A stretch of DNA of 64,000 nucleotides from Salinibacter grassmerensis (GTDB lineage Bacteria > Bacteroidota > Rhodothermia > Rhodothermales > Salinibacteraceae). The translations under genes were made by a program, and so were the position numbers. The stretch is from the NCBI RefSeq assembly GCF_947077765.1, contig NZ_CAMTTF010000003.1, forward strand, positions 124,001 through 188,000, in the 5' to 3' direction. This document shows, one piece after another, positions 9,460-18,423 of this stretch. Below the pieces are notes generated by a model, which worked only from the letters and a program-made list of their open reading frames with translations, did no database searches and was not told the origin of the DNA. How positions within the stretch are numbered: the stretch's first letter is position 1; each line of letters starts with the position of its first letter.

Positions 9460-9517
9460 GTGAGCCGCATCAAGCACTGAACAGAGAACGGGGGCTGGCA
9501 ACCCTTCCCGTGCCGAA

Positions 9518-9550
9518 GCCCCGGCCCGACGATGTCGGGTCGCCGGGGCC
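9518..9550 (+). terminator. Strong GC-rich hairpin after glpD
   Basis: The sequence starting GCCCCGGC and ending GCCGGGGC folds into a long stem with a small bulge and a GATG loop, 58 bases after the glpD stop. No clear T-run follows, so it may be a weak or Rho-assisted terminator, or an mRNA-stabilising hairpin. Confidence 0.5.
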
Positions 9551-9714
9551 GGAGCACTTTAGCGTTAGGGATTAGCGTTGGGGATGCCGCATTGATGTCC
9601 AAAAGTACTTGCGCACGAAAGGCGCAAGTCCAGGGTCGATCGAGGTGAAAGACCCTGCCTTCTGTCTTCAAAATGGTTCGTCGAGGCGGCTTCTAGAACG
9701 CTCTGAGCCCCGCG

Positions 9715-11688
9715 CTATTCTGGCAGGGCCCCATCTCCCGACACCTCAGAGCGTCCGGGCCCACCTGGGCGCTGGGTGCCTTCTGGTTGTTCCTGATCGG
9801 GCGCTTCGTCCACGGAGGCCGGGACCTTTTCGCCCGCCGCGGATCGGGGCTGCTCAAGAGCGAATTGCCGGACCCGGTCTTCCAGATCTTCGGTCAGGCG
9901 ATCCAGGTTGGTGGCAATGTCGGATACCTGCGTGACGCCCGCCGCCGACTCCTGGGCCGCCGTCGAGATCGACTGTACGCTTCGGGCAATCTCCTTACTG
10001 GTGGTGGACTGCTCCTCGGAGGCCGCTGCAATCTCTTCGGCCTTTGCCTCCACCTCTTCGATCGAGGCGACGATCTGGCCGAGCGCCTCGCTCGCCTCCT
10101 CCGACAACTCGATGCCCTCCTCCGCGTCACGACTGCTCTGCTGGGCCGCCTTTACGGCCTGGTCGATCTCCGACTGGACCTCGCCAATGATGTCGGCGAT
10201 CTCGGAGGTGGCCTGGTCGGTCTCGTCCGCGAGTTCGCGCACTTCCTCGGCCACCACGGCGAACCCCTGCCCCGTCTCGGTCCCGGAACCGTCCCCGCCG
10301 GCCCGGGCCGCCTCAATCGCCGCGTTTAGGGCCAGCAGATTCGTCTGGTTCGCAATCTCGTCGATGGTCTCGACGACCTGGCTGATTTCATCGCTGGACG
10401 CTTGCAGGCGGTCAATGGTGTCGGCGGTGCCCTGCACTTTTTGGGCAATGTCCTTCATCTTGCCGGTCGCCTCGGAGACCACCTCCTGCCCCTCTCGGGC
10501 CTCGCGCCCACCGGCCTGGGCAGACTGAGCAACAGACTGGACGCTCCGTGCATTTTCGTTGATCGTCTGGTTCAGCTGCTCGACCGCCGCGGCCACCTCC
10601 TCGGATTGCGCGGACTGCTCCTCGGCGGACGCAGCCATTTGATCGGACGACGTGCTAATCTCTTCGGCGGCCCCCTTGGCCTTGGTCGTTGCACTCATCA
10701 CATCCTGCAACGTTGAGCGGATCGCCCCGACCGCGCCCCCAAGCTTTGCCCGGAGCCGCCCGGTCATTTCGGCCGCCTCCTCCGTGTTCTCGGTCGGGGT
10801 CGTTGGCGCCTCCCCCACAAAGGAAACGGTGAGGTCTCCGTTCTCGAGGCGCTCAAGGCGACCGTCCAGGTCCTCGATCTCCAAACGCAGGAAGCTGCTT
10901 ACCTCCTTGGCGGAGTCTGCCAGGCGGGTCGCTTCTTCCTTCTTCTCTTGGGCCTCCTCCTGCGCTTCCTCAAGGTCGGCGAGAATCGTCTCAAGCTCTT
11001 CGTTCTGAGCTTCGTTCTCCAGTTCCGTCTGGGCCCGGTTTCGCTGCGCCCGGAGGGCCTGCAGGCATCCGAGCGTCAAGAATCCGACCTCAAAGACGAC
11101 CCAGGCGCTGTGCTCCGCCGCCATCCAGGGCGCCGAATGGGTTACTCCAAACATCGACATCGGCGCGACGATGCCACGAACAAAGTGGTCGACGGCCGTC
11201 ACAAGTGCAGCGGTCACGAGCACCTTCCAGTCGTAGTAGAGCCCCAGGAAAGCAAGGGAGACGAAGATGTGAAAGTGCATTGCGATGCGCCCGGCCACGA
11301 GATAAATCAAAAGGCCCGACATCAGAAGCTGGGCGGCGCCTATGAGGTTACGGGTCACCTCGGAGGAAGGCCGAACCCACCCGGCAATGGCCGGGGGAAG
11401 GGAAATCAGTCCCCCGAGCAGAACGGCGGTGAGCACGTAGCCGCCAACGGCACTCTCGGCTCCGGCCCATGCCTCCGCCGACGCCACACTGGCCAGAACG
11501 ATTGACAGGACCCACTGGATCACCAGAAGTGCGGCAAACTTTCGGCTGGTCGCCTTCCATCCAGCCCGGAGGTACTGCAGCGTTCGTTCTTGCAGATCAT
11601 GATCATCGATCGTCGGGCCCGTCCCCGTCTCCTTAGTTGCTGTTTGGGTATGCATGATAGGAAAGTACCCTCGTCGAAAACCACCCAT
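9715..11688 (-). CDS. Methyl-accepting chemotaxis protein with multi-helix membrane sensor
   Basis: Chemoreceptor of up to 657 aa. The N-terminal 200 residues carry about six membrane helices with no periplasmic domain of note. One stretch is rich in His ([17 protein letters not shown], then AVDHFVRG), suggesting an intramembrane sensor. A coiled coil and HAMP-like segment (LENGDLTV) follow, then the cytoplasmic signalling hairpin with the tip [20 protein letters not shown]. The return strand has an insert of about six residues ([10 protein letters not shown]) relative to classical receptors. The ATG at 11688 sits three bases after AGGAGGT; an alternative ATG at 11655 is equally plausible. 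No che genes are nearby. Confidence 0.88.
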   Translation of the reverse strand: MGGFRRGYFPIMHTQTATKETGTGPTIDDHDLQERTLQYLRAGWKATSRKFAALLVIQWVLSIVLASVASAEAWAGAESAVGGYVLTAVLLGGLISLPPAIAGWVRPSSEVTRNLIGAAQLLMSGLLIYLVAGRIAMHFHIFVSLAFLGLYYDWKVLVTAALVTAVDHFVRGIVAPMSMFGVTHSAPWMAAEHSAWVVFEVGFLTLGCLQALRAQRNRAQTELENEAQNEELETILADLEEAQEEAQEKKEEATRLADSAKEVSSFLRLEIEDLDGRLERLENGDLTVSFVGEAPTTPTENTEEAAEMTGRLRAKLGGAVGAIRSTLQDVMSATTKAKGAAEEISTSSDQMAASAEEQSAQSEEVAAAVEQLNQTINENARSVQSVAQSAQAGGREAREGQEVVSEATGKMKDIAQKVQGTADTIDRLQASSDEISQVVETIDEIANQTNLLALNAAIEAARAGGDGSGTETGQGFAVVAEEVRELADETDQATSEIADIIGEVQSEIDQAVKAAQQSSRDAEEGIELSEEASEALGQIVASIEEVEAKAEEIAAASEEQSTTSKEIARSVQSISTAAQESAAGVTQVSDIATNLDRLTEDLEDRVRQFALEQPRSAAGEKVPASVDEAPDQEQPEGTQRPGGPGRSEVSGDGALPE

Positions 11689-11996
11689 TGACCTCCTACG
11701 GCCCCAAAAGGCCTAGTGGGACGATCCAACGAGCGTCATTTTTGTACAGGATGATGCGCGAAGTAAAATTTTCTGTATGAGTTCATTAGACGTTATCGGC
11801 GGCTCACCCTTGACTTGTTGCCGGCAATGTGCGCGTGACGAGAATTTCAATTTTGGTCACGCATACAGGCCAGGCCTGGCACGGGTGGCGGCCGTCTCTC
11901 CTGCGGACAGCCTCCGCACCCGGAGCGGCGTGCCGACGTTTCGTTCTCCGCGTCTCCGGTCCAGTCTGACCCTCTTCCCGGGCTCCCCGACACAGA
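11689..11996. other. Intergenic region upstream of the chemoreceptor gene
   Basis: About 300 bases without a convincing gene. Open frames here are short and have arginine/proline-rich shadow composition. The end near 11700 holds the AGGAGGT ribosome-binding-like sequence of the minus-strand chemoreceptor and presumably its promoter; no -7/-33 boxes could be assigned confidently. Confidence 0.4.
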
Positions 11997-12026
11997 AACG
12001 CCCGTCCCGGAAATGGAACGGGCGTT
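11997..12026 (-). terminator. Terminator of the rlmB-like gene
   Basis: A perfect 9-base stem, AACGCCCGT at 11997-12005 and ACGGGCGTT at 12018-12026, with a 12-base loop, lies 76 bases past the stop of the minus-strand rlmB-like gene. On the minus strand it is followed by TTTCTGTG, a short U-rich tail. Confidence 0.6.
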
Positions 12027-12102
12027 GGAAGAACGTCGCGTCGCATGGATGCAGGGCGTGGACGGGGGGCGACACGCCCTGGTTGGGGCCCTGCCCCGTC
12101 CG

Positions 12103-12864
12103 CTACGTCCGCGACCGGGCGGCCTCGTAAACAAGGAGGCCCGCCGCCACAGAGACATTGAGCGACTCGGCCGGCCCGCGCATCGGAATGGAGATGAGTT
12201 CGTCGCACGCCTCGGCCACCCTGGGCGCCAGGCCCGCCCCCTCACTTCCCAGCACCACCGCCACGGGTCGGTCCCAGTCGGCGTCCCAGAGCGGTGCCTC
12301 GGCGGTCCCCTCCGCGCCGTAGACGAAGTAGCCCCGCTCTTTGAGCTGGGTCAGCACGCGCGGCAGGTCGTCGGTCCGTGCAATCGGAATCCGGGGCGCC
12401 GTTCCGGCGCTCGCCTTGATCGCGGCGGCGTTCAGGGGGGCCATCTCGCGGGTCGGCACAATGACGCCGTCGGTGCCGGCCGCCACCGCGCTCCGCAGCA
12501 TCGCCCCAAAGTTGCGAGGGTCCGTCACCCGGTCGACGACGAGGAGCATCGGCTGGGCGGTCTGCACCGCATCCCAGGTGGGCGCAATGTCGGAGAGCAT
12601 GTCGTCCACCTCCTGGTACCGGATCGGGGCCGTAATGGCAACCACCCCTTGATGGGTAGCCCCGTCGGACTCGTGCCGCAGCCGGGCCTCGGGGACGTAC
12701 TGCACCGGCGTTCCGCGATCGTCGGCGATCGACCGAATGGCCCCAATCTGGGCGCCGTTTACGTCCTGCTTCAGCATGACCTTTTCGATGCCCAGGTCAT
12801 CGCGCTTCAGGGCCTCCAAGACAGGACCGCGTCCGATGAGGGTAGAGGTGTCGGATGTGCTCAT
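12103..12864 (-). CDS. rlmB: RNA 2'-O-methyltransferase, TrmH/SpoU family (RlmB-like)
   Basis: A 253-residue SPOUT methyltransferase that transfers a methyl group from SAM to a ribose 2'-OH in rRNA or tRNA. The N-terminal 80 residues are the substrate-binding domain (IGRGPVLEAL at the start). The three SpoU motifs are present: VDRVTDPRNFGAMLRSA, VAVVLGSEGAGL and IPMRGPAESLNVSVAAGLLVYEA, which form the knot that binds SAM. Size and the N-terminal domain favour RlmB (G2251 of 23S rRNA), but TrmH-family paralogues cannot be excluded by eye. It stands alone, divergent from the thiolase gene. Confidence 0.88.
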   Translation of the reverse strand: MSTSDTSTLIGRGPVLEALKRDDLGIEKVMLKQDVNGAQIGAIRSIADDRGTPVQYVPEARLRHESDGATHQGVVAITAPIRYQEVDDMLSDIAPTWDAVQTAQPMLLVVDRVTDPRNFGAMLRSAVAAGTDGVIVPTREMAPLNAAAIKASAGTAPRIPIARTDDLPRVLTQLKERGYFVYGAEGTAEAPLWDADWDRPVAVVLGSEGAGLAPRVAEACDELISIPMRGPAESLNVSVAAGLLVYEAARSRT

Positions 12865-13064
12865 ATTTGGTTCGGGAACGACTGGTGTACGGATACAGAT
12901 GGGGCGACGAGATGCCCCGCTGGGCAGCCGTCTGAATCAGGCAACAGCGGGCGAAGGCCGTGGTTCGGGCCCCCCTACGCTTTTCGGGGTGTTTTCGCGT
13001 CGTGCCGAACGGGGCCCCCAGCCGCACGTATGGATACCCTCTTCTTTCCCAACAGCCCAATTCA

Positions 13065-14366
13065 ATGCCTGTCCCCTCCCCCGGCCGCACCGCGGTCTTC
13101 GTCGACGGCTGCCGGCTTCCCTTCCAGCGGGCCGGCACCGGGTACGCCGACCTCATGGCCTACGACATGGGCCGCATGGTCCTGCGGCACCTGCTCACCC
13201 GGACCGGCCTGCCCCCCGACCACGTCGAGCGCGTCGTGATGGGCACGGTCGTGCAGGACGTCAACACGAGCAACGTGGCGCGGGAGTCGGCCCTCGCCGC
13301 CGGCATTCCGAACCACGTGCCCGCCTTCACGGTGACGATGGCCTGCATCTCCAGCAACCAGGCCGTCACCAGTGGCATGGACCTCCTGCGCACCGGACAG
13401 GCAGACGTCATGATCGCGGGCGGCACCGAGACCCTCAGCGACCCGCCCGTCCGGCTGAAGCGGCCCGTCCGGAAGCGGCTGTTTCAGGCCCGCAAGGCCA
13501 AGAGCACGGGCGACTACCTGGACCTGCTCGACGGCCTCAGCCCCGGCGACCTGCTGCCCGAAACGCCGGCCATCGCCGAGTTCTCAACCGGCGAGGTGAT
13601 GGGCGAGAGCGCCGACCGGCTCGCCGCGATGTTCGGCATCTCGCGCGAGGACCAGGACCGATACGCCCTCCGCTCGCACGAGCGGGCCGCCGCGGCCCGG
13701 GACGACGGGCGCCTCGACGAGGAGCTCGCCCCCGCAACCGTCCCGCCGGCGTTCGACCCGATCACGACCGACAACGTGATTCGGGATGACACCTCGATGG
13801 AGCAGCTCCACAACCTGCCGCCCGCGTTCGTCGAGCCCTTCGGGACCATCACCGCCGGCAGCTCGTCGGCCCTCACCGACGGCGCCTCCGCGACGCTGCT
13901 GATGGCGGAGGAAGTGGCCGAGGCCCAGGGCCTTGCGCCGCGCGCCGCCCTCCGCACCTACACCTACGTCGCGCAGGACCCCGAGACGGAATTGCTCCTG
14001 GGCCCGGCGTACGCCATCCCCGAGGTGCTCGACGAGGCCGGCCTCGCGCTCGACGACATCGACGTGATCGAGCTCCATGAAGCCTTTGCCGGCCAGGTGC
14101 TGGCGGTCCTCGAAGCGCTCCGCTCCGATACGTTTGCTGCGGAGCACCTAAACCGGACCGAGGCGGTCGGCGCGGTCGACATGGATCGCCTCAACACCCG
14201 GGGCGGCTCCCTGTCGCTGGGGCACCCGTTTGGGGCAACCGGGGCCCGCCTCGTGATGAGCGCGGTGAACCGGCTCCACGACGAGGACGGCCGCTGGGCC
14301 CTCGTCGCCGCCTGCGCCGCCGGCGGACTGGGGCACGCCCTCCTCGTCGAACGGAGGCCTTCCTAG
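13065..14366 (+). CDS. fadI: Acetyl-CoA acyltransferase (thiolase), beta-oxidation beta subunit
   Basis: Thiolase of 433 aa that cleaves 3-ketoacyl-CoA with CoA in the last step of fatty-acid beta-oxidation. The acyl-accepting Cys is at residue 94 in TMACISSNQA; the C-terminal GGSLSLGHPFGATGARL carries the catalytic His, and AACAAGGLGHA the second catalytic Cys. Start 13065 places the conserved TAVFVDGCRLPF near the N-terminus; an in-frame start at 12960 would add 35 unrelated residues. It is followed 46 bases later by the multifunctional FadJ-like gene, so the two probably encode the alpha2beta2 complex. The symbol fadI is chosen over fadA on length and general similarity, with moderate certainty. 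Confidence 0.9.
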   Translation: MPVPSPGRTAVFVDGCRLPFQRAGTGYADLMAYDMGRMVLRHLLTRTGLPPDHVERVVMGTVVQDVNTSNVARESALAAGIPNHVPAFTVTMACISSNQAVTSGMDLLRTGQADVMIAGGTETLSDPPVRLKRPVRKRLFQARKAKSTGDYLDLLDGLSPGDLLPETPAIAEFSTGEVMGESADRLAAMFGISREDQDRYALRSHERAAAARDDGRLDEELAPATVPPAFDPITTDNVIRDDTSMEQLHNLPPAFVEPFGTITAGSSSALTDGASATLLMAEEVAEAQGLAPRAALRTYTYVAQDPETELLLGPAYAIPEVLDEAGLALDDIDVIELHEAFAGQVLAVLEALRSDTFAAEHLNRTEAVGAVDMDRLNTRGGSLSLGHPFGATGARLVMSAVNRLHDEDGRWALVAACAAGGLGHALLVERRPS

Positions 14367-14412
14367 CCCGCTCTCAGCGCTCCCCTCCTTCTGTCTCCAA
14401 CGCCCTACCCCC

Positions 14413-16572
14413 ATGCCGAACGCCCTCTCTGTGCCCACGGACCTCCTGACCCTGACGGTGGACGAGACCGGGGTGGCCACGCTCGAGCTCGACGCCCCCG
14501 ATGCGTCAGTCAACAAGATCTCCTGGGCCACGCTGAACGCGTTTTCCGACGCCCTGGACGTAATTGAAACCCACGCAGACCTGTCCGGGCTGGTCATCGC
14601 CAGCGGCAAGCCGGACTCGTTCATCGTTGGGGCCGACCTGTCGATGCTGCAGACGTTCGAGATTCCGGCGGAGGCGCGGCGCCTGAGCCGCGAGGCCCAC
14701 GCCCTTGGGGAGCGGGTCCGAAGCCTCCCGGTGCCGACCGTGGCCGCGCTTCACGGCCCGGTGATGGGGGGCGGCCTGGAGCTGGCGCTCAACTGCGACT
14801 GCCGCGTCGCCTCCACCGCCGACGCGACCAAGATGGCCCTGCCGGAGGTGCAACTCGGCCTCCTGCCCGGCGGGGGCGGCACCCAGCTGCTGCCGCGCCT
14901 CGTGGGCGTGCAGCGGGCTCTCGGGCTCATGCTGACCGGCAAGAATACGTATCCGAAAAAGGCGCGGCGCATCGGCCTGGTCGACGGCCTCATCCACCCG
15001 CCCGGCCTCCGCGAGGCGGCCCGGCAGGCGGCCCGTGAGTTGGCGGCGGGCACCCGCACCGTTGAGCGCGATGCTCAGTCGCTCGGGGACCGCCTGCTGG
15101 AGGGCAATCCCGTCAGCCGGCGCGTCATCTACCGGCAGGCCCGCACACGGACCGAGAGCCGCACCCGGGGCAACTACCCCGCACCGCCCCGCATCATCGA
15201 CGCCGTGCGCACGGGGATAGAGGAGGGCCTGACGACCGGACTCGACACGGAGCGGCAGCACTTTGGCGAGCTCGTGTTCACGCCCGAGTCGCAGGCCCTC
15301 GTGTCGATCTTCTTTGCCAAGCGGGACGCGGAGACGCACCCGCAGTCCGAACAGGCACGCCCGGTCGACACCCTGGGCGTGCTCGGGGCGGGCCTCATGG
15401 GCAGTGGCATCGCCCAGGTATCGGCCCAGAACGGGCTCGACGTCGTGCTCAAGGACCAGTCCCTGGCGCTCGCGGCCGAGGGGAAGAAGGCCATCTGGGC
15501 CGCGGTGACCGCGCAGAAAGAGAAGGGCATCATCAACACGTTCACGCGGGACCAGATCGTGGAGCGGGTCGCCCCCACCGCCGACTACGCGCCCCTCCGG
15601 ACGGCCGATGTCGTGATCGAGGCCGTGCCGGAGGACCTGTCGATCAAGCACGCGGTGCTGTCGGAGGTGGAGGCGGTCGTCGACGCGGACACGGTGCTGG
15701 CCTCCAACACCTCCGCCCTGCCGATTGCGAAGGTCGCCGAGGGCGTGGACGACCCATCCCGGGTGCTCGGCATGCACTACTTCTCCCCCGTCCCCGACAT
15801 TCCGCTGCTGGAGATCGTCGTCACCGAGGAGACCTCCGACGAGGCGCTGGCCACCGCGTACGCCGCGGGCCTCGCGCAGGACAAGACCGTCATCGTGGTG
15901 AACGACGGCCCGGGCTTCTACACCACCCGCATCCTCGCCCTCTATATGAACGAGGCCCTGCTGCTCTTCGAGGCCGGGGCCGAGATTGAGGCGGTCGACG
16001 AGGCGATGAAGGACGCCGGGTTCCCGATGGGCCCGTTTGAGTTGTTCGACCTCGTGGGCCTGGACGTGGCGGCCAAGATTACCGACGTCATGGGCGAGGC
16101 CCTCTCGTCCGAGCGCGTCGACATCAGCGACCGTGCGGGCCGGCTCGCGGAGGCCGACCTGCTGGGCCAGAAGACCAACCGCGGGTTCTACGAGTACGAC
16201 GCGGACGACGACGCCGACGACAAAGACCCGCAGGGCGTCAACGACGCGGTGTACCATCATAGCGACGCCTCCACCCGCTCGACGCCGCCGGCCGACGCGG
16301 TTCAGGATCGGCTCCTCCTCATGATGGTCAACGAGGCCGTGCGGTGCCTCGAAGACGAGGTGCTCCGCGCCCCCATCGACGGCGACCTCGGGGCTGTGTT
16401 CGGGCTTGGCTTTCCGCCATTTCTCGGGGGTCCCTTCCGCCACGTCGACCGTACGGGGGCGGCCTCGGTCGTAAACACCCTTCAGCGTCTGGCCGACCGC
16501 CACGGCCCTCGCTTTGCCCCCGCCGACCGCCTCCAGACCCACGCCGATCAGGACACGACCTTTCACACATAG
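14413..16572 (+). CDS. fadJ: Multifunctional enoyl-CoA hydratase / 3-hydroxyacyl-CoA dehydrogenase
   Basis: Alpha subunit (719 aa) of the beta-oxidation complex. The N-terminal crotonase domain (about residues 1-190) has the oxyanion segment GADLSML and both catalytic glutamates, in GGGLELAL and MALPEVQLGLLPGGGGTQ. The central NAD-binding fold begins at about residue 320 with LGVLGAGLMGSGIAQ. The dehydrogenase His lies in GMHYFSPVPDIPLLEIV, and a C-terminal helical domain follows. Together they hydrate enoyl-CoA and oxidise 3-hydroxyacyl-CoA. It follows the thiolase gene on the same strand, and the next gene begins only four bases after its stop. Confidence 0.92.
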   Translation: MPNALSVPTDLLTLTVDETGVATLELDAPDASVNKISWATLNAFSDALDVIETHADLSGLVIASGKPDSFIVGADLSMLQTFEIPAEARRLSREAHALGERVRSLPVPTVAALHGPVMGGGLELALNCDCRVASTADATKMALPEVQLGLLPGGGGTQLLPRLVGVQRALGLMLTGKNTYPKKARRIGLVDGLIHPPGLREAARQAARELAAGTRTVERDAQSLGDRLLEGNPVSRRVIYRQARTRTESRTRGNYPAPPRIIDAVRTGIEEGLTTGLDTERQHFGELVFTPESQALVSIFFAKRDAETHPQSEQARPVDTLGVLGAGLMGSGIAQVSAQNGLDVVLKDQSLALAAEGKKAIWAAVTAQKEKGIINTFTRDQIVERVAPTADYAPLRTADVVIEAVPEDLSIKHAVLSEVEAVVDADTVLASNTSALPIAKVAEGVDDPSRVLGMHYFSPVPDIPLLEIVVTEETSDEALATAYAAGLAQDKTVIVVNDGPGFYTTRILALYMNEALLLFEAGAEIEAVDEAMKDAGFPMGPFELFDLVGLDVAAKITDVMGEALSSERVDISDRAGRLAEADLLGQKTNRGFYEYDADDDADDKDPQGVNDAVYHHSDASTRSTPPADAVQDRLLLMMVNEAVRCLEDEVLRAPIDGDLGAVFGLGFPPFLGGPFRHVDRTGAASVVNTLQRLADRHGPRFAPADRLQTHADQDTTFHT

Positions 16573-16576
16573 TCGC

Positions 16577-18166
16577 ATGGCGCCTTCCATCTCCGACCTC
16601 AAGGACGCCCTCTCCGCCCCCGCTGCCTACCCGCACGACCCGGACCGGATCCAGTTCGAGCAGACCCACATCTCCCTGGTCGCCCTCGCCCCGCCCCAGG
16701 TGTACAAGATCAAGAAGCCGGTCTCGCTCAAGTACCTCGACTTCTCGACCCTGGAGCGGCGGCGGCACTTCTGCGAGCAGGAGGTCCGCCTTAACCGTCG
16801 CCTCGCCCCCGACACGTACGAGGGGGTGGTGCCCATCGTGGACACCGACGCAGGCCTCCGGGTAGACGGCGACCCAGACGCAGGGCCCGTCGTGGAGGTG
16901 GCCGTGGCGATGCGCTACCTAGACCCGGATCAGTTTCTCGACGCCCGGCTGGCCCGCGGGGCCGCGTCGGCCGCCGACATCGACCGGGTCGTGCGTACCC
17001 TCTGCACGTTTTACGAGTCGCGCTCCTCGACGCCCGAGGTGGCGGAGGCGGGCCGCATCGACCGGCTGCGATCGGTGACGGAGGGGAATTTCGCGGAGGC
17101 GGAGGGGCACGTTGGCCACCTGCTCTCGCGCCCGGCCCACGAGGCGCTCCGCTTCTATGCCGACCGCTTCTACGATCAGCACGCCGCCCGCCTCCACCGA
17201 CGCCGGGCTGGGGGATGCATCGTGGAGGGCCACGGCGACCTGCGGCTGGAGCACGTCCACCTCACCGACGACCGCGTCGCCATCTTCGACTGCGTGGAGT
17301 TCAACGACGAATTTCGGCACCTCGACGTGGCCAACGACGTGGCGTTCCTGGCCATGGACCTCGACCGCAAGGGGCACCCGGACCTCGCCCGGCGTTTCGT
17401 GAACCGGATGGCGGAGGGATTGGACGATCCGGGGCTGCCCACGGTAATCCCCTTCTACAAGAGCCAGCGGGTCCAGGTGCGGGGGAAGGTGCACGGGCTA
17501 CGGGCCAACGAAGCGGAGATCCCCCCGGCCGAGCGGGACCGCAGCCGCGCCCAGGCCCGGCACTACTACCAGCTGGCCCTCCACTACGCCGTGGCGGGCC
17601 CCGAGCCGCTCGTGGTGGTGGTCATGGGCCGCCCCGGCACCGGCAAGAGCACCCAGGCCGAGGCGGTGGCCCGCGCCCTGGGCTGGCCCCACCTCGCCTC
17701 CGACCGCATCCGCAAGGCCCACGCCGGCGTCCCCCAGCACGGCCGGCCCGACGCCGCCACCCGCGAGCGCCTCTACACCGACGCCGCGACGGAGGCCACC
17801 TACGCCACGCTCCGCACCCGTGCCCTGCAGCGGGCCCGCCGCCACCAAAGCACGGTGCTCGACGCCACCTTCAGTCGCCCCGCGCAGCGCGACAGCCTCC
17901 GGACCGCCCTCCGCGCCGCGGACGTGCCGTACGTGTTCGTGGAGGTGATCGCCGGGGACGGGACCCTCAAGAAGCGCCTGCGCGAGCGCTCCGCCAAGGA
18001 CGCCACGGCCTCTGACGCCCGGGCCACCGACTTCGAGATGCTCACGGACCGCTACGAGGCGCCCACCGCCCTGGAAGACCCGCGTCACGTCCGTGTCGGG
18101 ACCGAGGGCGCCCCCGACCAGACCACACTCGACATCCTGAAGACGCTAATTCGGCTGGCGGACTGA
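16577..18166 (+). CDS. Bifunctional phosphotransferase-like / P-loop ATPase protein
   Basis: A 529-residue fusion. Residues 1-320 resemble aminoglycoside phosphotransferase/choline kinase folds, with a catalytic-loop-like EGHGDLRLEHVHL and a metal-site-like IFDCVEFNDEFRHLDVANDVAFLAMD. From about residue 345 a zeta-toxin/AAA-type P-loop domain follows, with Walker A GRPGTGKST. This architecture is known as a conserved 'aminoglycoside phosphotransferase/ATP-binding' family of unknown substrate; it is not evidence for antibiotic resistance. The start at 16577 lies four bases after the fadJ stop; a start at 16514 would overlap fadJ. Confidence 0.82.
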   Translation: MAPSISDLKDALSAPAAYPHDPDRIQFEQTHISLVALAPPQVYKIKKPVSLKYLDFSTLERRRHFCEQEVRLNRRLAPDTYEGVVPIVDTDAGLRVDGDPDAGPVVEVAVAMRYLDPDQFLDARLARGAASAADIDRVVRTLCTFYESRSSTPEVAEAGRIDRLRSVTEGNFAEAEGHVGHLLSRPAHEALRFYADRFYDQHAARLHRRRAGGCIVEGHGDLRLEHVHLTDDRVAIFDCVEFNDEFRHLDVANDVAFLAMDLDRKGHPDLARRFVNRMAEGLDDPGLPTVIPFYKSQRVQVRGKVHGLRANEAEIPPAERDRSRAQARHYYQLALHYAVAGPEPLVVVVMGRPGTGKSTQAEAVARALGWPHLASDRIRKAHAGVPQHGRPDAATRERLYTDAATEATYATLRTRALQRARRHQSTVLDATFSRPAQRDSLRTALRAADVPYVFVEVIAGDGTLKKRLRERSAKDATASDARATDFEMLTDRYEAPTALEDPRHVRVGTEGAPDQTTLDILKTLIRLAD

Positions 18167-18248
18167 GGCGGTCCGCAGGGCGCCCTCCGTACCGTTTGGC
18201 TTGATCCGTACGACGAAAATCCGTAAGGTGTCTCGACGCAGGAGGATC

Positions 18249-18402
18249 GGCATAACGTTGTTATGTGGATCGGTTCGGCATAATGCTTCTGTTGATTTTA
18301 TAACCTACAGGGAGGCAATTATTTGTCACAATTCGAGACCCGTATTATGCCGATCGGCATAATGTGATATGGCGGAATGGATCCATATAAGATATATTAT
18401 AG
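18249..18402 (+). repeat. attC-like site 0
   Basis: The R''-like box GGCATAAC is at 18249-18256. The region just inside it (TTATGTGGATC at 18261-18271) is inversely repeated near the far end (GATCCATATAA at 18380-18390). The predicted crossover is A18396|T18397, immediately before the HNH cassette. No cassette gene precedes it, so it is either an orphan attC or the array edge. The expected G at the crossover is an A. Confidence 0.55.
18344..18363. repeat. Perfect 20-base palindrome inside attC-like site 0
   Basis: ATTATGCCGATCGGCATAAT is a perfect palindrome. Its halves match the array's own boundary sequences (ATTATGCC at 19334-19341, GGCATAA at 19716-19722). It may be a nested attC half-site, a regulator-binding site for the cassette genes, or the scar of a lost cassette. 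Confidence 0.6.
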
Positions 18403-18423
18403 CGCCAGATCTGTGCTGATGTA

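Noticed and set aside
14506-16602. 698-codon minus-strand frame opposite fadJ
   Set aside because: Shadow of a gene with complete catalytic motifs; composition is His/Arg/Val-rich without domains.
16577-18166. Antibiotic-resistance gene (aminoglycoside phosphotransferase)
   Set aside because: The N-terminal fold is similar, but fusion to a P-loop domain marks a distinct conserved family; position beside beta-oxidation genes gives no support for resistance.
18240-18423. CRISPR or simple repeat array because of recurring CGGCATAA
   Set aside because: Only three irregularly spaced copies, no constant repeat/spacer length; they fit attC boxes better.
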